A stretch of DNA of 64,000 nt from an uncultured Eubacterium sp. (GTDB lineage: Bacteria; Bacillota; Clostridia; Lachnospirales; Lachnospiraceae): contig CAJTZF010000007.1 in the NCBI GenBank assembly GCA_910584245.1, forward strand, positions 75,295 through 139,294, given 5' to 3'. Below are positions 8,321 through 17,295 of this stretch, piece after piece. How positions within the stretch are numbered: the first letter of the stretch is position 1; each line of letters begins with the position of its first letter. The notes below the pieces were generated by a model. It did not search any database and was not told the DNA's origin. It saw only the letters and a list, made by a program, of their open reading frames with translations. Position numbers and translations under genes: made by a program.

Positions 8321-8400
8321 GGTATGATACTGCAAGGTGCGCAGCAATTTGCGGTATGATGGATTGGGGGCTGAATACCTTAGAACCTCCAATCATAGTA
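8321..8400 (+). other. Structured 5' leader of the MCP-like gene, class unknown
   Basis: Two consecutive stems can be drawn: ATACTGCAA (8327-8335) with TTGCGGTAT (8349-8357), and ATTGGGGG (8363-8370) with CCTCCAAT (8386-8393). A third small stem lies next to the SD. GGTATGAT is repeated at 8321 and 8353, allowing alternative pairing. It does not match the consensus of c-di-GMP-I, c-di-GMP-II, preQ1 or purine riboswitches as far as can be judged by eye. Confidence 0.35.
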
Positions 8401-8405
8401 TGTGC

Positions 8406-8430
8406 TTCGTGATAATAGTACGAATGGAGG
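8406..8430 (+). promoter_or_regulatory. Stem-loop abutting the SD of the MCP-like gene
   Basis: TTCGT (8406-8410), 9-base loop, ACGAA (8420-8424), then directly TGGAGG, with the ATG at 8440. It has the same layout as the other hairpin-SD units in the window. Confidence 0.4.
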
Positions 8431-8439
8431 TATTTTCAG

Positions 8440-9264
8440 ATGTTAAATGAAAAGATACAACAGGTAGTAGATGTTTTGCCAATGATCCGGCAGCTCTTTG
8501 ACCAGGAGGTGCTGCTTACCGTGATGGATTCGGAAGGGGTTATTCAGGGATTTTCCCTGCCGGACGATGTCACACCGGCTTACCATGTCGGGGACGTATT
8601 TGAGGATCCCAGCGGCGCCTTTGATGAGGTGATGAGGACGGGAAAGCCGAAGCATAACATTTTGCCAAAGGAAGTGATGGGAGAGTCATTTGAGGGAATG
8701 CTCGTTCCGATCCAGGATGGCCACGCAGTAGTCGGGTGCATCACTTGTACATATTCTGTTGATGTCAAGACACAGATGGCCGAGGTTGCCGCAAAGTTCC
8801 AGGAGTCGGTGAAGAATATCAATACATCGATGCAGGCGGTCGTGGAGGGGATTGGAAATCTGTCCGGTATGCTTACGGATATGAGTGAGATGACAAATAA
8901 TGTCGAGAGCGATGTGCACAATACGGTCGAGGTTGTAAATAAAATCAGCAGCAATGCGTCCCGTTCAAATATTCTGGCGCTGAACGCTTCGATTGAGGCG
9001 GCCCGCAGCGGAGAGTACGGAAGGGGATTTGCCGTAGTTGCCAACCAGATGGGCAAATTGGCAGAGGATAGCGGAAATTCTGCGACAGAGATCAAAACTA
9101 CGCTGAATACGATTACGAATCATCTGTACTCTATTATTTCTTCCATTAAAGAGGCAAATGATGTTGCTAAGGAGCGCATGGACCATGTCAGCTCTATTCA
9201 GACGATGTTAGAGGAAATGACGGTACTTGCCGGAAAAATGGAGGCAGATACCAATAAAAAATAA
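8440..9264 (+). CDS. Short soluble methyl-accepting-chemotaxis-like protein
   Basis: 274 aa with no membrane segment and no HAMP domain. Residues 1-about 110 form a PAS-like sensor (LLTVMDSEGVIQGFSLPDD, EGMLVPIQDGHAVVGCITCTY). Residues about 130-270 are a coiled-coil signalling hairpin with the MCP tip ILALNASIEAARSG followed by GRGFAVVANQMGKLAEDS. The hairpin is much shorter than in classical MCPs. It probably works as a cytoplasmic sensor on CheA/CheW or a related partner, none of which is in the window. GGAGG lies 9 bases ahead of the ATG. It ends in a strong terminator. Confidence 0.8.
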   Translation: MLNEKIQQVVDVLPMIRQLFDQEVLLTVMDSEGVIQGFSLPDDVTPAYHVGDVFEDPSGAFDEVMRTGKPKHNILPKEVMGESFEGMLVPIQDGHAVVGCITCTYSVDVKTQMAEVAAKFQESVKNINTSMQAVVEGIGNLSGMLTDMSEMTNNVESDVHNTVEVVNKISSNASRSNILALNASIEAARSGEYGRGFAVVANQMGKLAEDSGNSATEIKTTLNTITNHLYSIISSIKEANDVAKERMDHVSSIQTMLEEMTVLAGKMEADTNKK

Positions 9265-9279
9265 TGTAATTGTTATGCC

Positions 9280-9330
9280 ATTCTCTCGTGGATATGGGGA
9301 GTTTCACATGCCACGGGAGAATATTTTTTT
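9280..9330 (+). terminator. Rho-independent terminator after the MCP-like gene
   Basis: ATTCTCTCGTGG (9280-9291) pairs with CCACGGGAGAAT (9311-9322), followed by a run of seven T. It lies only about 30 bases before the first export-operon gene, so read-through could set that operon's expression. Confidence 0.85.
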
Positions 9331-9359
9331 GAAAACCTTTATTTGAGGGAGGTATGGAG

Positions 9360-10391
9360 TTGAAGCGAAGGAATTTTATATGTATGGGAATTGCCGCCTG
9401 TATTTGCCTTACTTCCTGTGGCGTACTTCCAACGGAAGAAGAATTTGATGCGGCCCCGGTAGTTAAGGAATATGAGGGGACGAGTTTTAATAAGGTGACC
9501 GTGGTGCGCGGAAATCTTGTCCAGACAGAGGACATAAGCGGAACGTATAAGGGGACGGTCCGGGAAGATTTTGAGGTGGATGGCGTCAGTGTTATCAAAA
9601 AGATTTTTGTAAAAAAGGGGATGAAGGTAAAGGCGGGAGATGTTATTTTCCAGTATCTTCTTCCGGGAAGCGAGACGGCGCTGCGGAAGGCGGAAAATGA
9701 AATTGAGAAAACGTCCCTCCAGATCCGGCATGCCAGGAAGATTATGGATATGGAGTTAAAAAAGCAGCGGAGGCTTGGGGGAAGCAGCAAGGAGATGGAA
9801 AATATAAGAAACCAATATGCACAGCAGATCCGGTCTTATGAGTCCAGCCTGAAGCTTCTTCAAATGGATGCGAAAATTGCCAGGGAGGAAATTGATAATG
9901 AAAAAGTAACTGCCACAGAGAACGGTGTAGTAACCTATGTGGACAGCGCGGCGGAGGGTTCTTACGGGGACATAGACAAGGCAATTGTAAAAATTGAGGG
10001 AGCGTCAAAAAACCGATTTGAGGCGTCCAGTGAGTACGCGTCCCAATGTAAGGACGGGGATGTTGTCACGATTGATGTCCTGGCGCAGGAGTATAAGGCT
10101 ACCGTGAGGAAGGAGAAGGATTCGAAGGATACCATTTATTTCTATCCCAATGCCAAACTGAATCTCGAAGACGGGACAAAGTGTACATATAAAGTTGTGC
10201 TCAAGGAGAAAAAAGATGTGCTGTACCTCCCGGCTTCCATCGTATACACAATGGGTGAGAGACATGTCGTCTATTTTGAGGATGAAAATGGCTTGAAATC
10301 AATTAAGGAAGTGACCGTAGGGGAGAGGATCAACAATTTTATCGAAATCACGGGCGGCCTTTCCGAGGGGGAACAGGTAGTGGCAAATTGA
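9360..10391 (+). CDS. Membrane-fusion/adaptor lipoprotein of an ABC export system (1 of 3)
   Basis: 343 aa from TTG 9360. The ATG at 9354 is only one base from the GAGGGAGG SD, so the TTG, seven bases away, is preferred. It has a lipobox at LTSC (Cys20). A split lipoyl/barrel-sandwich follows: IKKIFVKKGMKVKAGDVI, a coiled-coil hairpin (about 100-170), then VTATENGVVTYVDSAAEG. The C-terminus has YLPASIVYTMGERHVVYFED and the ITGGLSEGEQVV ending typical of HlyD/MacA-type adaptors. It probably bridges the FtsX-type permease and the cell surface. It is the first of three successive adaptors. Confidence 0.85.
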   Translation: MKRRNFICMGIAACICLTSCGVLPTEEEFDAAPVVKEYEGTSFNKVTVVRGNLVQTEDISGTYKGTVREDFEVDGVSVIKKIFVKKGMKVKAGDVIFQYLLPGSETALRKAENEIEKTSLQIRHARKIMDMELKKQRRLGGSSKEMENIRNQYAQQIRSYESSLKLLQMDAKIAREEIDNEKVTATENGVVTYVDSAAEGSYGDIDKAIVKIEGASKNRFEASSEYASQCKDGDVVTIDVLAQEYKATVRKEKDSKDTIYFYPNAKLNLEDGTKCTYKVVLKEKKDVLYLPASIVYTMGERHVVYFEDENGLKSIKEVTVGERINNFIEITGGLSEGEQVVAN

Positions 10392-10440
10392 GAATAAGTC
10401 ATTCTTTGCCAAGTGATGATTTTTGTATGGAGGGATGATG

Positions 10441-11565
10441 ATGAAAAAATTCGCGGGGGCGCACATTGCGGCAGTGATGGCTCTTGCCGTGGCAGGAACG
10501 GTTTTTCTGGCCGGATGTAAAGAGCAGGTGACAGAGAAGGCGCCGGAGCTTGTGGACGCCGTGGGTGTCGATATGGACACGGCAGAGGTGGTCCGGATGG
10601 ATTTGAGCGGAGTGGTCTCCTATTCTGCACAAATTGTGCCGAAAATCGAAGAAATCTCGTTTTTGTCCTCTGGAAGTATCGACGAGTTGAAAGTATCGGT
10701 TGGTGATCATGTGAAAAAGGGGCAGCTGCTTGCGACCCTTTCCGGAAATTCAGGTAAGGCAAAACAGCTGCGGGAGGAGATCAATAATCTCAAGGCGGCG
10801 AATGAAGACGTAAATAAGCAGAGCCTCTATGATATTGACATGATGGAGGAAAATTTAAAAAGTTTGCGAAAGAAACGAAAAGCGGTGAAAAAAGCCGGCC
10901 GGAAACAGATGGACAGACAAATAACAGAGGTGGAAGAGAATATAAAGATTGCGGAGGAGAAGCTGAGACAGCAGAAAGAGCTGCAGCAGCTTGAAATCCG
11001 CCAGAAGGAGAGAGAGCTTTCGGAGGAACAGGGGACACAGAAAAACGGAAAGCTCTATTCGCCGATTAATGGGGAAATTGTGGGGACTACTGGCGGCAGT
11101 GGTTATATGGTACAGGGAGGAAATACGGCGTTTCAGGTGGCAAACATGGAGGCGCCCAGATTGAAGACCGTTTACATTTCCAATGCAAAGCTGGCCAGTG
11201 CCAGCCAGTATGTGGCCGTTGTAAATGGCAAGCAATATGAGGTTGAATTGGAGGAACAGGAGCTAAGCCGCGAGGAGATAGAGAGAAGCACACATCCGGC
11301 AAATACGTGGTTCGATTTTGTGGACACATCTGTGGATGCAAAGGTGGGGAAATCGGCGACGCTGAATCTCTACACAGATGCGGTTGAGAATGCGCTGGTC
11401 GTGCCTGCAAATGCAGTTTTCCAAAGCAGTGAGGAAAGCTACGTGTACCTGGTGGACGGGGATGCGAAAACGAAAGTAGTTGTGACGACTGGGACGAAAA
11501 CAGACGCCTATGTGCAGATTGAATCTGGCGTCAAGGAGGGGGATATCGTTTATGTGGAAGGGTAA
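10441..11565 (+). CDS. Membrane-fusion/adaptor lipoprotein of an ABC export system (2 of 3)
   Basis: 374 aa from ATG 10441, six bases after GGAGGG; nearer ATGs at 10435 and 10438 are too close. It has a signal peptide with lipobox LAGC (Cys26). Visible are the first lipoyl half (IDELKVSVGDHVKKGQLLATL), a long charged coiled-coil (about 105-205), the second half (LYSPINGEIVGTTGG) and the C-terminal VVPANAVFQSSEESYVYLVDG with the VKEGDIVYVEG ending. This is the MacA/HlyD layout. It overlaps the next gene by 14 bases, showing translational coupling. The cargo is unknown. Confidence 0.85.
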   Translation: MKKFAGAHIAAVMALAVAGTVFLAGCKEQVTEKAPELVDAVGVDMDTAEVVRMDLSGVVSYSAQIVPKIEEISFLSSGSIDELKVSVGDHVKKGQLLATLSGNSGKAKQLREEINNLKAANEDVNKQSLYDIDMMEENLKSLRKKRKAVKKAGRKQMDRQITEVEENIKIAEEKLRQQKELQQLEIRQKERELSEEQGTQKNGKLYSPINGEIVGTTGGSGYMVQGGNTAFQVANMEAPRLKTVYISNAKLASASQYVAVVNGKQYEVELEEQELSREEIERSTHPANTWFDFVDTSVDAKVGKSATLNLYTDAVENALVVPANAVFQSSEESYVYLVDGDAKTKVVVTTGTKTDAYVQIESGVKEGDIVYVEG

Positions 11566-12736
11566 GATTTGGCCGGGAGCATGGAGAATATCCTTGTTTC
11601 TGGCGGCGGCGGTTTGCGTCACGGCATGCGGAGGCCCGGAGGAAAAGAAAGCGGAGGTGCTTTTATATGAGGGGGAGGGAGCTGCATCTGGCTCGGCGGT
11701 ATCCGGCGCCGCCGTCAGTGCGTCAGACAGCGATTTTGAGGTGACGACAGTCCGAAAGACGACGTATAAGGAGGAATTTTCAGATGTGGCGGATATCGAG
11801 TACACGGACAAGGAGACGTTATATATTTTCGAGGAAAACGCCGTGTTGGATGCTGTCAAGGTGAAGAAATCCCAAGCGGTAAAAAAGGGGGATGTGCTTG
11901 CCGAATATCATGTGAAGACGTCTAAGACAAAGCTTGCAAAGCAAAAGCTGGAGAATGACCAGGCGAGGGCGGAATTTGAGTCCGGGCTGAGCAGCCTGAA
12001 CCGGGAACTGGAGCAGGCGCGGAGCGAGCTTGGGCAGCTCCGTTCCCAAGCTGAAAAGAATATGAAGCGGCTTGAGATTAAAAAAATGGAAAAACAGATC
12101 GCCGCCTATAAAAAAGGTGAAAAAGAATTGCTTTCGCAGGAAAAAGAGTATGCCAGCCTCGTACAGATGCAAAAAGGGGTGAAGCTGGTCGCGAAAAAGA
12201 ATGGCATTATTACGAAAACGGCGAGTTCCAAAGTCGGAGAGGAGATAGATTCATCGGATAAGATTATCGAAATGCGCAGCAATAACAAATGGGTTCTCAA
12301 AGTCGAGGATCCGGAGTCAAAGCTCCGTTATAATATGGATGTGGTTGTCCGGCTCGGAACAGATGTGAGGAATTTCAAGGATGAGCTGCGGGGAAAGGTA
12401 ATTACTGCCAGCGACATAACCGGTGTAGAAGAGACGGACGAGGAGGGCAATTCGGTTGTGTATATAGAGATCAGCGAAGCGGATAAGAAAAAATATGATT
12501 TTGAAAACCAGAATATATATGTCTATGCGGTATCTTTTTCGATCGACGATGCGCTTGTGGTGGACGCGAAGGCCGTTTATTCCGAATCGGTCAAGAATAC
12601 GAATAAGCTGTACGTTATGGTAGTGGAAAATGGGAAACTGCACAAGCGGTTTATCGTGAGTAATTATAAGACGGAACGCGAGTATTTAATAGACCAGGGT
12701 GTCACGGAAGGCCAGGCGCTCGCGATATTGGATTAG
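11552..12736 (+). CDS. Membrane-fusion/adaptor lipoprotein of an ABC export system (3 of 3)
   Basis: 394 aa from ATG 11552, behind AAGGAGGGGG and overlapping the end of the previous adaptor. Lipobox VTAC (Cys26) is followed by a Ser/Ala-rich linker. The lipoyl halves VLDAVKVKKSQAVKKGDVLAE and LVAKKNGIITKTASSKVGEE flank a coiled-coil (about 135-205). The C-terminus has ALVVDAKAVYSES and VTEGQALAILD. It is more divergent than adaptors 1 and 2 but clearly the same family. Three different adaptors for one permease is unusual; they may form a mixed ring or serve alternative cargo. Confidence 0.8.
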   Translation: MWKGKIWPGAWRISLFLAAAVCVTACGGPEEKKAEVLLYEGEGAASGSAVSGAAVSASDSDFEVTTVRKTTYKEEFSDVADIEYTDKETLYIFEENAVLDAVKVKKSQAVKKGDVLAEYHVKTSKTKLAKQKLENDQARAEFESGLSSLNRELEQARSELGQLRSQAEKNMKRLEIKKMEKQIAAYKKGEKELLSQEKEYASLVQMQKGVKLVAKKNGIITKTASSKVGEEIDSSDKIIEMRSNNKWVLKVEDPESKLRYNMDVVVRLGTDVRNFKDELRGKVITASDITGVEETDEEGNSVVYIEISEADKKKYDFENQNIYVYAVSFSIDDALVVDAKAVYSESVKNTNKLYVMVVENGKLHKRFIVSNYKTEREYLIDQGVTEGQALAILD

Positions 12737-12758
12737 CTGAGGGAGGTGTGGTTGGAAT

Positions 12759-15587
12759 ATGATTCGATTTATAAAGCAGAAGCTCGTACATAAAAAATGG
12801 ATGGTAGTTTGTCTTCTCGTCGGCAACATACTTCTATCTGCCATCGCCTGCAGCAATCCCATGTATCGGAATGCGGCGCTTGAAAAGACGTTAAAGTCAG
12901 GATTCTCCAGTTATATTGAAGAAAATAATGCCTACCCTGGTGTGTTGTCCTTTTACGCTGCCATGAATCCGGGCAAAGGAAATGAGCAAGAGTATAAAAA
13001 GATGCAGGACGCCGTCTCCCAGGCGGCGGACGACCTGGATGTCGAGCAGTCCTTTCTTGTCAATATAACCGGGACGTCGAAAGTGCGCGGTGAGTTTGTG
13101 CAGTCCAGGGGAAATAAGACGGCGACAAAATCGATGCGCGTCGCCGCTATGACCGACCTTTCAGAGCACATCAACATAGTGGCAGGAGAGGTCTATGGGG
13201 ACGGCAGGCTCGAGGATGGCGCGATACCGGTTATTTTGAGCCAGCGGGCGATGACGAAGCTGGATGTGGTTTTGGAAGACGAGATCCAGTTTTCTAAGCT
13301 GAAAAACGGCGATGGTTCCAATATGAAAGTTAAAATTGTGGGAGTGTTTGACGCAAAGGAAAAAGAGGATAGTTATTGGGTGAAAAGTCCGAGCGACTAC
13401 TTTATTGAATTGTTTATGAACCCGGATCTGTATCAGCAGATTTTTATCAATTTAGAGAAACAGCAGTTCAATGTGACGTCGGACTGGCATCTTATTTTTG
13501 ATTATGAAAAGGTTCTTCCCGGGGACGTGAACGCCCTTGTGAGGGATACGGAAGCGCTGCGGAGTTCCATTAATAAAATTGGAAGGTTTTCCGGCGTCAA
13601 TGTGCCGGATTACCTGACAGTCCTGAGAGAATACCAGACGGCGGCGAAAAAGGTTTCTACGACGCTCCTCATACTTCAATTTCCAGTGCTTGCCCTTTTA
13701 CTTGCGTTTATTTTTATGATTTCCAGGCAGATGCTTGACTTGGAGCAAAACGAAATTGCGCTTCTAAAGAGCCGTGGGAGCAGTAAGATGCAGATTATAT
13801 GGATTTATTTGCTACAGTCCGCTATTTTGTCGGGAGCGAGCAGTGTCGTCGGCATGCCGCTTGGCTATTTTATGACGAAAGCGCTTGGGTCGACGAATGG
13901 TTTTCTCGAGTTTATCCAGAGGAAGGCGCTTCATGTCAGACTGAGCGGCGACGTATTTTTGTATGCGCTCGGCGCAATTGTAGTGTCCGTTGCCTTCATG
14001 GTATTTCCTGTTATACGGGATGCTAACGTGACGATTGTAAATGTGAAACATAAAAAAAACAGCAACGCGAGAAATATTTTCAGCCGCGTGTATTTGGATG
14101 TAATTTTGCTTGCCGTTTCGCTGTATGGCTTGTATTCTTTTACGCAAAGGCAGAGTGAGCTGACGAAAAGCATGCTGGAGGGGGAGTCCATTGACCCGTT
14201 TTTGTTTATCTGCTCGTCGCTCTTTATTATTAGCGCAAGTCTGGTGGGACTGAGGCTCCAGCCGTTATTGATTAAGCTTGTTTACTATATTGGAAGGAAA
14301 CGGTGGAAGCCGGCCTTTTTCGCCTCGTTCCTTCAGATTATACGGACCCGTAAAAAACAGGGATTTATGATGGTATTCCTTATGTTTACCGTTTCCCTCG
14401 GTATTTTTAACGCAACCGTTGCGCGGACGATCCTGTCCAATTCAGAAAAAGGAATCCGTTACAGCATAGGAGCGGACCTCGTGTTGCAGCAGCCGTGGGA
14501 GGATAACTCGCTATTGATGCAGTATTATAAAGAGCTGGAATTCACTTATATCGAGCCGGATTTTGGCGTATATGAGAGTATGGAAGGCGTGGAGGCGGTC
14601 ACAAAAGTGTATATTGATGACAAAATAGTGACGTCCCAGTCTAAAAAAGAAAAGGAAAATAATGTGCAGACGACGCTCATGGCAATTGATACGAAGAGCT
14701 TTGGCAATACGGTTTCCAAATTTCAGGGGGATTTGCTTCCCATTCATATCAACCGGTATTTAAATGCCATTGCGGGGCGTTCAGACGCCGTGCTGCTCAG
14801 TTCCAATTACCATACGAAATATGGCATGCAGGTGGGGGATACGATTGATTACACAAACGATGAGGGTAAGAGTGCAAAGGGGGTCATCTATGGATTTGTG
14901 GACTATTTCCCCGGCTATGTGAAAGAGATCCACTCGTTGAACGAGGAGGATAAGCTCGTTATGAAAGAGAACTATCTCGTGGTCGCAAATTTGGCCCAGG
15001 TGCAGCAGAATTTCGGGATGCGGCCATATCAGGTGTGGATGAAGACGAAAGGCTCTTCCCAGTTTATATATGATTATGCAAAAGAAAATAACATTACTTT
15101 TACGACATTTGAGGACGTACAGGCCAAGCTTGTAGAGGTAAAAAACGACGCCCTGTTCCAAGGGACGAATGGTATTCTCACGATGAGTTTTATCGTGATC
15201 CTCATTTTGTGCTGTACGGGATTTTTGATTTACTGGATTCTGTCTATCCGCCAGAGGGAGCTTTTGTTTGGTGTATTCCGGGCGATGGGCATGACGAGGC
15301 GCGAGGTGATCCAGATGCTTATCAATGAGCAGATTTTCAGTTCCGGCGTGTCGATACTGATCGGAACCGTGATTGGACTTTTGGCGTCCAAAATGTTTGT
15401 GCCGCTTGTGCAAATATTCTATGCGTCCACAGAACAGGCGATACCGCTCGAGGTCGTCAACCAGACGCTGGATATGGTTCGGCTGTTCAGCATTATTGGC
15501 ATCGTGATCGTGGTATGTATGGTAGTTCTCGGAAAACTGATTTCGAAGATCAATATTTCCCAGGCGCTTAAGCTTGGTGAAGATTAG
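12759..15587 (+). CDS. FtsX-type ABC permease with two FtsX modules (10 TM)
   Basis: 942 aa. A first TM (about 15-32) is followed by a large extracytoplasmic MacB-PCD-like domain, then TM clusters near 305-420 (LLILQFPVLALLLAFIFMI and onward), 445-510 and 535-555. A second extracytoplasmic domain (about 560-800) comes next, then three final TMs (LTMSFIVILILCCTGFLIYWIL, SSGVSILIGTVIGLLAS, FSIIGIVIVVCMVVLGKLI). The motif FGVFRAMGMTRREVIQMLINEQ is the FtsX coupling region. Two FtsX halves in one chain suit pairing with the two ATPases downstream. The likely role is mechanotransmission or export of a peptide, lipid or small molecule. The RBS is GGGAGG. Confidence 0.85.
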   Translation: MIRFIKQKLVHKKWMVVCLLVGNILLSAIACSNPMYRNAALEKTLKSGFSSYIEENNAYPGVLSFYAAMNPGKGNEQEYKKMQDAVSQAADDLDVEQSFLVNITGTSKVRGEFVQSRGNKTATKSMRVAAMTDLSEHINIVAGEVYGDGRLEDGAIPVILSQRAMTKLDVVLEDEIQFSKLKNGDGSNMKVKIVGVFDAKEKEDSYWVKSPSDYFIELFMNPDLYQQIFINLEKQQFNVTSDWHLIFDYEKVLPGDVNALVRDTEALRSSINKIGRFSGVNVPDYLTVLREYQTAAKKVSTTLLILQFPVLALLLAFIFMISRQMLDLEQNEIALLKSRGSSKMQIIWIYLLQSAILSGASSVVGMPLGYFMTKALGSTNGFLEFIQRKALHVRLSGDVFLYALGAIVVSVAFMVFPVIRDANVTIVNVKHKKNSNARNIFSRVYLDVILLAVSLYGLYSFTQRQSELTKSMLEGESIDPFLFICSSLFIISASLVGLRLQPLLIKLVYYIGRKRWKPAFFASFLQIIRTRKKQGFMMVFLMFTVSLGIFNATVARTILSNSEKGIRYSIGADLVLQQPWEDNSLLMQYYKELEFTYIEPDFGVYESMEGVEAVTKVYIDDKIVTSQSKKEKENNVQTTLMAIDTKSFGNTVSKFQGDLLPIHINRYLNAIAGRSDAVLLSSNYHTKYGMQVGDTIDYTNDEGKSAKGVIYGFVDYFPGYVKEIHSLNEEDKLVMKENYLVVANLAQVQQNFGMRPYQVWMKTKGSSQFIYDYAKENNITFTTFEDVQAKLVEVKNDALFQGTNGILTMSFIVILILCCTGFLIYWILSIRQRELLFGVFRAMGMTRREVIQMLINEQIFSSGVSILIGTVIGLLASKMFVPLVQIFYASTEQAIPLEVVNQTLDMVRLFSIIGIVIVVCMVVLGKLISKINISQALKLGED

Positions 15588-15605
15588 AGGAAATGAGGGG
15601 AAATT

Positions 15606-16310
15606 ATGGACAATATTATGGTTGCGGAGGGAGTTAAGCAGAGCTTTCCGATGGCGCCTGGACTGGGCGAAGACGGGGTGTCCGGCAGGGAATTCATTGC
15701 ACTGCACGACATCCATATCGGCATCCCCAAGGGGAAGCTTACGATTCTGCGCGGGCGGTCCGGTTCGGGCAAGACGACGCTTATGAACATATTGAGCGCT
15801 CTTGACTACCCGAAAGAGGGGAGTGTCGTATTTGAGGGGCACCAGCTTGAAAAGATGAGCGAGTCGGAGAGGGAAGTGTTTCGCAAGACAAATGTAGGGT
15901 TTGTCTTTCAGTCGGTTGCACTTATTCCGATGATGACCGCGTATGAGAATGTGGAATTTGTCCTCCGGCTTGCGAAGTATGGAGAAGAAAGGAAGAAAAG
16001 GGCGGAGGAATGTTTGAAGCTGGTCGGCCTTGGACAGCGTATGCACCATATGCCGCAGGAACTTTCCGGCGGGGAACAGCAGCGCGTGGCAATTGCCAGG
16101 GCGATAGCCCACAAGCCCAAAATTATTTTTGCCGACGAACCGACAGCGGAACTGGATACGGCGACCGGGCTTCAGGTGATGAAGATTTTTAAGGAACTGA
16201 TCGACAAGGAGGGAGTTACGATCGTTATGACAACCCATGATTTGGGATTGCTGGATATTGCGGACTGTATATATCACTTGGAGGATGGTGAGATTATTGA
16301 TGAAGAATAA
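15606..16310 (+). CDS. ABC transporter ATPase, MacB/LolD type
   Basis: 234 aa. Walker A GRSGSGKTT, Q-loop VGFVFQSVALIPMMTAYENV, signature LSGGEQQRVAIARA, Walker B IIFADEPTAELD and the H-loop TTHD are all intact. Length and motifs are those of the MacB/LolD subfamily that partners FtsX-type permeases. It follows the permease by 18 bases and overlaps the second ATPase by 11 bases. It probably energises the 10-TM permease together with that second ATPase. Confidence 0.9.
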   Translation: MDNIMVAEGVKQSFPMAPGLGEDGVSGREFIALHDIHIGIPKGKLTILRGRSGSGKTTLMNILSALDYPKEGSVVFEGHQLEKMSESEREVFRKTNVGFVFQSVALIPMMTAYENVEFVLRLAKYGEERKKRAEECLKLVGLGQRMHHMPQELSGGEQQRVAIARAIAHKPKIIFADEPTAELDTATGLQVMKIFKELIDKEGVTIVMTTHDLGLLDIADCIYHLEDGEIIDEE

Positions 16311-17295
16311 GGTGTTGAAAAAGTTTGGGGAATTCCGCCATGTAAATAAACAGACGTCGGGAAGTGCCAGTTATACAGAGGAAATGGATATACCATCCGA
16401 TGTCATGATCGAGTGCGACGGCCTTGTAAAAATTTATAAGACGAAGGATATCGAAGTGCTGGCTCTCCAGGGACTGGACCTGACAGTCAAGCGCGGGGAG
16501 CTGATGGCGATTATCGGAAACAGTGGCAGTGGAAAATCAACATTTTTAAATATGATCGGGGGACTTGACCGGCCGTCCGCCGGAAAACTCTATGTGGACG
16601 GCAAAAATCTCTTTCAGATGACGGAGGAAGAGCTGGTGATGTACAAGCGCAGCACCGTTGGTTTTGTGTGGCAGAATAACGCCAGAAACCTTCTGCCCTA
16701 TTTGACGGCATGGGAAAATGTAATGACGCCGATGCTGTTTCAAAGTGAGAAGCATATTTCTGAGATGGATAAGAAGCGGAGGGCGGTTGAACTTCTGGAT
16801 CTGGTTGGGCTCTCCAAACGGAAAGATAACAAGCTGAGCCAGTTGTCTGGAGGGGAGCAGCAGAGGGTGGCGATCGCGATCGCCCTTGCGAATAATCCAA
16901 AGCTTCTTCTGGCGGATGAACCGACGGGAGCGGTGGACCGGAAGACGGCCAATGATATTCTGGATATGTTCCGCAAGTTGAATAAGGAGCTGGGAATCAC
17001 AATTGTTATTGTTACCCATGACAAGGATCTGGCTTCTAAGGTAAACCGGGTTATTTCTATCCGGGATGGGAAGACGAGCAGTGAGCGCGTTATGAAAAAT
17101 GAATACAAAAAACGGCTGGAGGATATTAGCGTCAATTGGGAGGAAGACCAGGTACAGGAAGAGTTTGCCGTGCTCGACCGCGCAGGACGGATCCAGATAC
17201 CGGCGGAGCTGCTCCAGGAGATCGGAATGCAGGGAAATAAAGTTAAAGTTGAGCTGGTAGATGGAAAAATTGTCATTGAAAAGCCTGGGACATAG
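16300..17295 (+). CDS. ABC transporter ATPase with C-terminal AbrB-like domain
   Basis: 331 aa from ATG 16300. Residues about 36-260 form a MacB/LolD-type ATPase: GNSGSGKST, VGFVWQNNARNLLPYLTAWENV, LSGGEQQRVAIAIA, LLLADEPTGAVD and VTHD. After a charged linker, residues about 287-328 (VLDRAGRIQIPAELLQEIGM, then a short strand, then VDGKIVIEKP) look like a SpoVT/AbrB swapped-hairpin half. Such half-barrels normally dimerise and bind DNA. The extra domain could dimerise the ATPase or give a regulatory function; this is inference. It ends the export operon, with a promoter for the next gene inside its 3' end. Confidence 0.85.
   Translation: MKNKVLKKFGEFRHVNKQTSGSASYTEEMDIPSDVMIECDGLVKIYKTKDIEVLALQGLDLTVKRGELMAIIGNSGSGKSTFLNMIGGLDRPSAGKLYVDGKNLFQMTEEELVMYKRSTVGFVWQNNARNLLPYLTAWENVMTPMLFQSEKHISEMDKKRRAVELLDLVGLSKRKDNKLSQLSGGEQQRVAIAIALANNPKLLLADEPTGAVDRKTANDILDMFRKLNKELGITIVIVTHDKDLASKVNRVISIRDGKTSSERVMKNEYKKRLEDISVNWEEDQVQEEFAVLDRAGRIQIPAELLQEIGMQGNKVKVELVDGKIVIEKPGT

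Noticed and set aside
8321..8430. c-di-GMP riboswitch before the MCP-like gene
   Set aside because: The leader is structured but lacks the conserved bases of c-di-GMP-I or -II aptamers as far as can be judged by eye.
14781..16277. Long antisense open frame of 498 codons
   Set aside because: It lies opposite the FtsX-type permease and first ATPase, whose motifs and coupling are clear. The translated sequence is rich in His/Arg/Asn with no domain, typical of a shadow frame.
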